Part shown: piece after piece, positions 57,528-64,000 of the stretch
Numbering within the stretch: the first letter of the stretch is position 1
Layout of the letters: every line of letters begins with the position of its first letter
NCBI RefSeq assembly: GCF_000003815.2
Contig: NC_049987.1
Location: 6,992,609-7,056,608, forward strand
DNA from: Branchiostoma floridae
Lineage: Eukaryota; Chordata; Leptocardii; Amphioxiformes; Branchiostomatidae
Direction of reading: 5' to 3'
Length of the DNA stretch: 64,000 bases
The notes under the pieces: generated by a model
The model's database searches: none
What the model was told of the DNA's origin: nothing
Seen by the model: only the letters and a program-made list of their open reading frames with translations
Translations under genes and position numbers: made by a program

Positions 57528-59108
57528 AGGCGTAACGTTATACGTCTGGGGTGGAAAACTCAACTGCACCTCTTCTATTACCGTGACGGTGGCGTACGTT
57601 TCTATGTGAATAGAAATAACTTTGATAAACGAGCTGAGCTTGATTCATGTTTAACATACAAAACGTAGAGGGCCATGATAAAGAAAATATCAGACCTTGA
57701 TGACCATGGCATCAACCACTCAAGGGAGAATGAGGAAAAGTGGGTGCTGAAGAGGAATGGTTGCTCCAGATAAATGGGTTGGTTGGCCGATAGCCTGGTA
57801 TCCAATTTGTTATAGACGGAGATTCTTAAAGTGCAAGGATAAAAAGACTGGGCAGCTATAACAGGTTCGGATACCCGGCTAGTTGGCTGGATGAGTTGTA
57901 TATGTATGTGTATGTGTGATTCCAGTTACAGAATTATAAGACACATTTACACATTCTAACTCTTGTTCAAATGCATCTATCTTCACCGTGGTGATAACAT
58001 TGTAAAAATATGTGTCAGAAAAGACTGTTTTTAATTCCTGTTTTTAATTCCTGGCCAACAGTGCCAAAGCCAGCAGAAATCCTCAATGTCAAATATGGCC
58101 ACTTTTGGGTGATGCTGTCAATATATCATGTGTTGATTGGGGTATATATATACATATAGATGCTTTGGGGGACCACAAAAGGGGTTGCTGGAAGGTAAAA
58201 AGAAGACAGATGGTTGCTCAGCGGACTTTGTAGAACTGGATGGTATTGTTTCAATGTGGCTTGTGACTAGAGATGGTACCTGTACCCATTTACGGAGATT
58301 AACATACTCACAATCTTGTATAGTGCCAAAGTACTTTTATTGAAGCATTTGCTGCATGTACATTGCAGGCATGGAGGGACATGTTTATTGTAAAGTCATC
58401 AACACAGCAAGTCTTATACAGATCACAGACTTGGTAGTATCAGAAGCTATGGCCATGACACTAAACTGGGATGGGCTGTGCTCTACTGTTGTATAACATG
58501 CACTTTTATACACTGTTAGACATCCAGATAATAAAGTAGACAATGCAAAATTGGCTCAAGCAACTGATCCAAACTACAAAACTTATCCCAGTAAGTTTTG
58601 GATTGTGTAATATACACTCTGGCATTATGGTTTTGTATCATTTTGTGATCTACCGGTATATATAGACTGCTAGAAAGTGTCATTAACTCAGAGACACAAG
58701 ACAAAAGGTAATTTTCAGAGCTGTTCTAACCTGCCTGGCTGTCTGCTTCATGTCCCTACACTACAGTTTATAAATGTCGGCTATCCAACATGGAATGTTG
58801 CACACTTATGCAGCTTCTTTGAAGACCATTAAAGTTTCACATTTCTCTACTGACTTCTCTGTCTGTCATAATCACAATGATACACTAGGTTACAAAAGTA
58901 TGCCTTATACCAAATTCAACAACAGAGCCTACATGTTCCTCATGGAAAGAGACCTTGAAACATTTTTCATAAACCTTTATTCCTCTACTAACAAGTATCA
59001 CTCTACCTTTCTAGTAAAAAGATATGACACATGTAGTATTACTACTTTCCTACACTAATTCCTACCCCTACATCAGACCCCTTTATCAAAATCCAGAAAA
59101 GTTTATAC
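57528..59108. other. Spacer between receptor B and MSH2
   Basis: Receptor B 3'UTR and intergenic DNA. No recognisable exon. A 94-codon open frame at 58774-59058 has no similarity I recognise. Confidence 0.5.
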
Positions 59109-59445
59109 AAGTCAGGTATATCAGAAGTCTTACAGCAAGGCATTGTGCATGTCTATTGCTGTGACTTCTTATATAAAAAGTCTTGCACCAAGACATCATC
59201 AATGTAGGGTTGTCTCAAGTCATGACTTATCAGTCAGAAGTCTCGCGTCAAGACATTGTGGATGTTGTCTAAAGTCATGGCTACTTACATCAAAACTCTT
59301 GCACCAAGACATCATAGATATAGGGGTTGTCTAACGACATGACTTCCCACATCAGAAGTCTTGTGCCAAAACGTCGTGGATGTAGGGGTTATCATGAGCC
59401 ATGACAAGTGCCAAAACGTTGTGGATGAAGGGGTTGTTTCTCACA

Positions 59446-61811
<2,366 letters not shown>

Positions 61812-61827
61812 TCATATAGAAAAACAG

Positions 61828-62487
61828 TTTCATGGCATGATAACAAAGTCTGAGCCAAAGTTCATTCTCCTTGAACATGCGAAAGGGGGAGATCTATTGT
61901 CTGCATTACGTCACTCACAAAACCTGAGGGATCGTCAGAACTTTTGGCACTTTGCTCTGGACATTGCTCGGGCACTTGTTTTCCTGCAGGAACTAAAGCT
62001 TGTACACCGAGACATTGCAGCTTGCAATGTTTTAATCTCCTCCGGTGGTGCTGGCAAGCTAGCCGACTTTGGTCTGGCAAGAGACATCTACACGGATTCC
62101 ATATACAAAATGTACATCGACAGAGAGCAAGACCAAGTAAACCATCTCCCATTGAAGTGGATGGCGTTAGAATCCTTACAGCTTGGAGAGTTCACTCACA
62201 AGAGCGATGTGTGGGCATATGGGGTGCTGCTGTGGGAGATTGCCACCCGGGGATACGAACCAACATATCCTGGTCCACTACGGCCTGACTGTTACCATCT
62301 TATCAATGTCCTAAATGACGGCCATCATTTACCGCTGCCACGCGACTGTTCACCAGACCTGTACTGCCTGATGGTCAGATGTTGGAGCGCTGACCAAAAT
62401 CAGCGGCCAGAAGCAGCGGACTTGATCACAACTGTCCAAGTCTACGGGAACATTGTGGAGCGTGTAGAGAAAGAAACTGCACTATAG
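61828..62487 (+). pseudogene. Truncated tyrosine-kinase C-lobe, MET/Axl-like, antisense in an MSH2 intron
   Basis: One open frame of 219 codons starts after an acceptor-like tag at 61827 and ends with TAG. It covers the hinge (FILLEHAKGGDLLSALR), catalytic loop (VHRDIAACNVL), DFGLAR, PLKWMALESL, the receptor-type FTHKSDVWAYGVLLWE, and CWSADQNQRP. The glycine loop, VAIK lysine and helix-C glutamate are absent, and no exon supplying them is seen upstream on this strand, where MSH2 exons lie. The usual HRDLAARN has a cysteine for the arginine. It is intronless, which suggests a processed or fragmentary copy, yet it has no stop or frameshift, so it may be young or still used. KWMALESLQ...FT-KSDVW is closest to MET/RON and Axl-like receptors. 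Confidence 0.75.
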
Positions 62488-64000
62488 ACATGCGCATGTA
62501 TATTAGTAGCTAAGGTCATTTCTAGGTCACCTTACCAGTTAAAACTGCTACACGACATTGCTATTATCAAAACAACTAGCCAGCTCATTGCATGTACATT
62601 TGACTTATTGATGTGAATCTACAAAATGTATTATGCACCAAAAGATGTATCAATTTCGAGTAGACTGATTCCATAGACCCTTAAGAGATGCAAAATAAAA
62701 ACATAATAATGCAACTATTTGACGGACATGCAGCCATTCTCTTATTGGTCAATTTCATAATTGCCATACTATCATTGGTTGAACTGACAGTCTTTTGTTT
62801 GCCACTTTGGCCTCAGTATCGATCTACAGTACCAGCACGGTAAACTTTACCGTAAATTACGGTGTGCGTAATCGTGAACACGCCGTAAATACGATCGTAA
62901 TTACGGCCGTATTTACGGGGCGGTATTACGTGGAAACCGGTCGGTAATATTCAGAATATTCATGTTTTGAACACCGTGTACACGGAATATTCATGAGAAC
63001 GTCATTAATTATTAATCAAACAGCATGATTTGCGGCAGAAATTTAGCGGCGCCTGACCCGGAGGGCGGGGTACCGCCGCATGCGTAACATAACTAGACTG
63101 TTTTTTAAGTACTGTAAAGTTAAATCGCGAGCCGATCTCTTGTGATATTCCGAACAAAATGTAGACTGCATAGCAGAACAATCCCCATAACCATGTTCTC
63201 TTGTATGAATTGAAAGTATTTCTCGAAGCATAAATACGTGTGTTCAAATATTATACGGAGCCAGATACAACTTCACAATAAAAATGCTCCTGTTTGCCGA
63301 AAATATAACTCAACCGGTTTTCACCGGCGGGTTTGATATTGCCGCCGGGCATGACCAGCGATCGGGAACATACACCAGCGCGCGCTCGGAAAATCACCTT
63401 CGAATTTTGATAGGAATATCTTTAAGGTTCGACAAATACATATCTGGAATGGTGCAACTATTTTATAACTACTACGTCCTCGCTTCCTATTAAATATAAA
63501 CGTCCAAAAATGCCATAGTGAGACACTTTTCTCCTCGGTATGTCACACAGTCGGCGTGTACACGCCGTAATTACGGCGTCACAGTCGTGTATACAGTTTT
63601 GTGTGGCGTTTACAAAGTGGAAAATGTTGGCAAACTTTGGGGTTTTGAGTTGAAATATGAGGCCTCCATTGTTGAAATCGAAACTAATAGATGTTTTTGC
63701 GTGTTTAGTAGATGTTATAAGATACCGGACGGTAGAATTGTAGAAAAAATGGGTCTGACCCGTGCCCTCCCACCGCGACGCTAAATTTGATTGACACATG
63801 CGGCCGAGGCGCGGCTTCTTTGAGTTTGTCGGCATATTCAATTCTCAAAGATCGGGCCTGCGCGAACTGCACTTTAAGTCTAACAGCCCGCTATGGCAAA
63901 AAAAAATGCGCAATAAAGGTCTTCATTCATTCATTGTTACAACAATAAACACAGAGTTTGTTTTTCCGCCGTGTTTGTTTTTTTTTCTTCGTTTATTCTA
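62488..64000. other. MSH2 intron with CGTAA-rich palindromic blocks
   Basis: At 62840-62945 and again at 63548-63590 the sequence is dominated by inverted ccgtaa/ttacgg words. The two blocks may be the ends of one repeat of about 750 bases. No further MSH2 exon is visible. A possible poly(A) signal AATAAA for the kinase fragment is at about 62694. Confidence 0.45.

Noticed and set aside
58774-59058. A 94-codon open frame between receptor B and MSH2
   Set aside because: No recognisable similarity, no convincing splice signals and biased residue content. A chance ORF is more likely.

Overview
The window is animal nuclear DNA, most likely from a cephalochordate (amphioxus, Branchiostoma). The genes are split by GT-AG introns, and their products look deuterostome in type: WDR3, a phytanoyl-CoA dioxygenase, 5-Ig Kirrel-like receptors, a TRIM protein, a STK35/PDIK1L-like kinase and MSH2. 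The non-coding DNA is full of short TIR elements, tRNA-derived SINE sequence and minisatellites. Several minisatellites sit exactly on exon-intron junctions. I recall this trait being described in amphioxus, but did not verify it. The species call is inference.

Layout. 1-5000: the 5' half of WDR3 on the minus strand (eight coding exons; the gene runs off the left edge), probably sharing a divergent promoter with the next gene. 5010-7914: a complete ten-exon phytanoyl-CoA dioxygenase family gene. 7915-12287: gene-poor, repeat-bearing. 12288-43656 and 44916-57527: two tandem plus-strand paralogues (called A and B) for five-Ig-domain, single-pass receptors of the Kirrel/nephrin kind. Each has 13 exons, and 11 of the 13 have identical lengths between copies. 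59446-61745: the last five exons of MSH2 on the minus strand. Its next intron, going upstream, holds a truncated tyrosine-kinase fragment in the opposite orientation.

The most unusual structure is intron 6 of copy A. It is about 0.5 kb in copy B but 21.9 kb in copy A. It contains a 1.15-kb-arm inverted repeat, several TIR elements, a RING/B-box/coiled-coil TRIM gene (minus strand), a STK35/PDIK1L-like kinase gene (plus strand) and an orphan signal-peptide exon with its own TATA box. The TRIM exon ends in a good donor. That donor can join in frame to a downstream exon made of 39 copies of a 36-bp minisatellite, which would give a TRIM protein with a 12-residue-repeat tail.

A second theme is tandem repeats seeded on gene edges. 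Splice acceptors (WDR3 exon 3, dioxygenase exon 8, receptor A exon 3, receptor B exon 12), a splice donor (WDR3 exon 4), start-codon regions (WDR3 exon 1, receptor B exon 1) and the end of the MSH2 coding sequence all have degenerate extra copies next to them. They form arrays of decoy junctions.

Two 100-N assembly gaps (20479-20578 and 40091-40190) interrupt the big intron, so linkage of the two halves of copy A rests on scaffolding plus gene structure. All exon boundaries are read by eye from splice consensus and reading phase; none has transcript support here.
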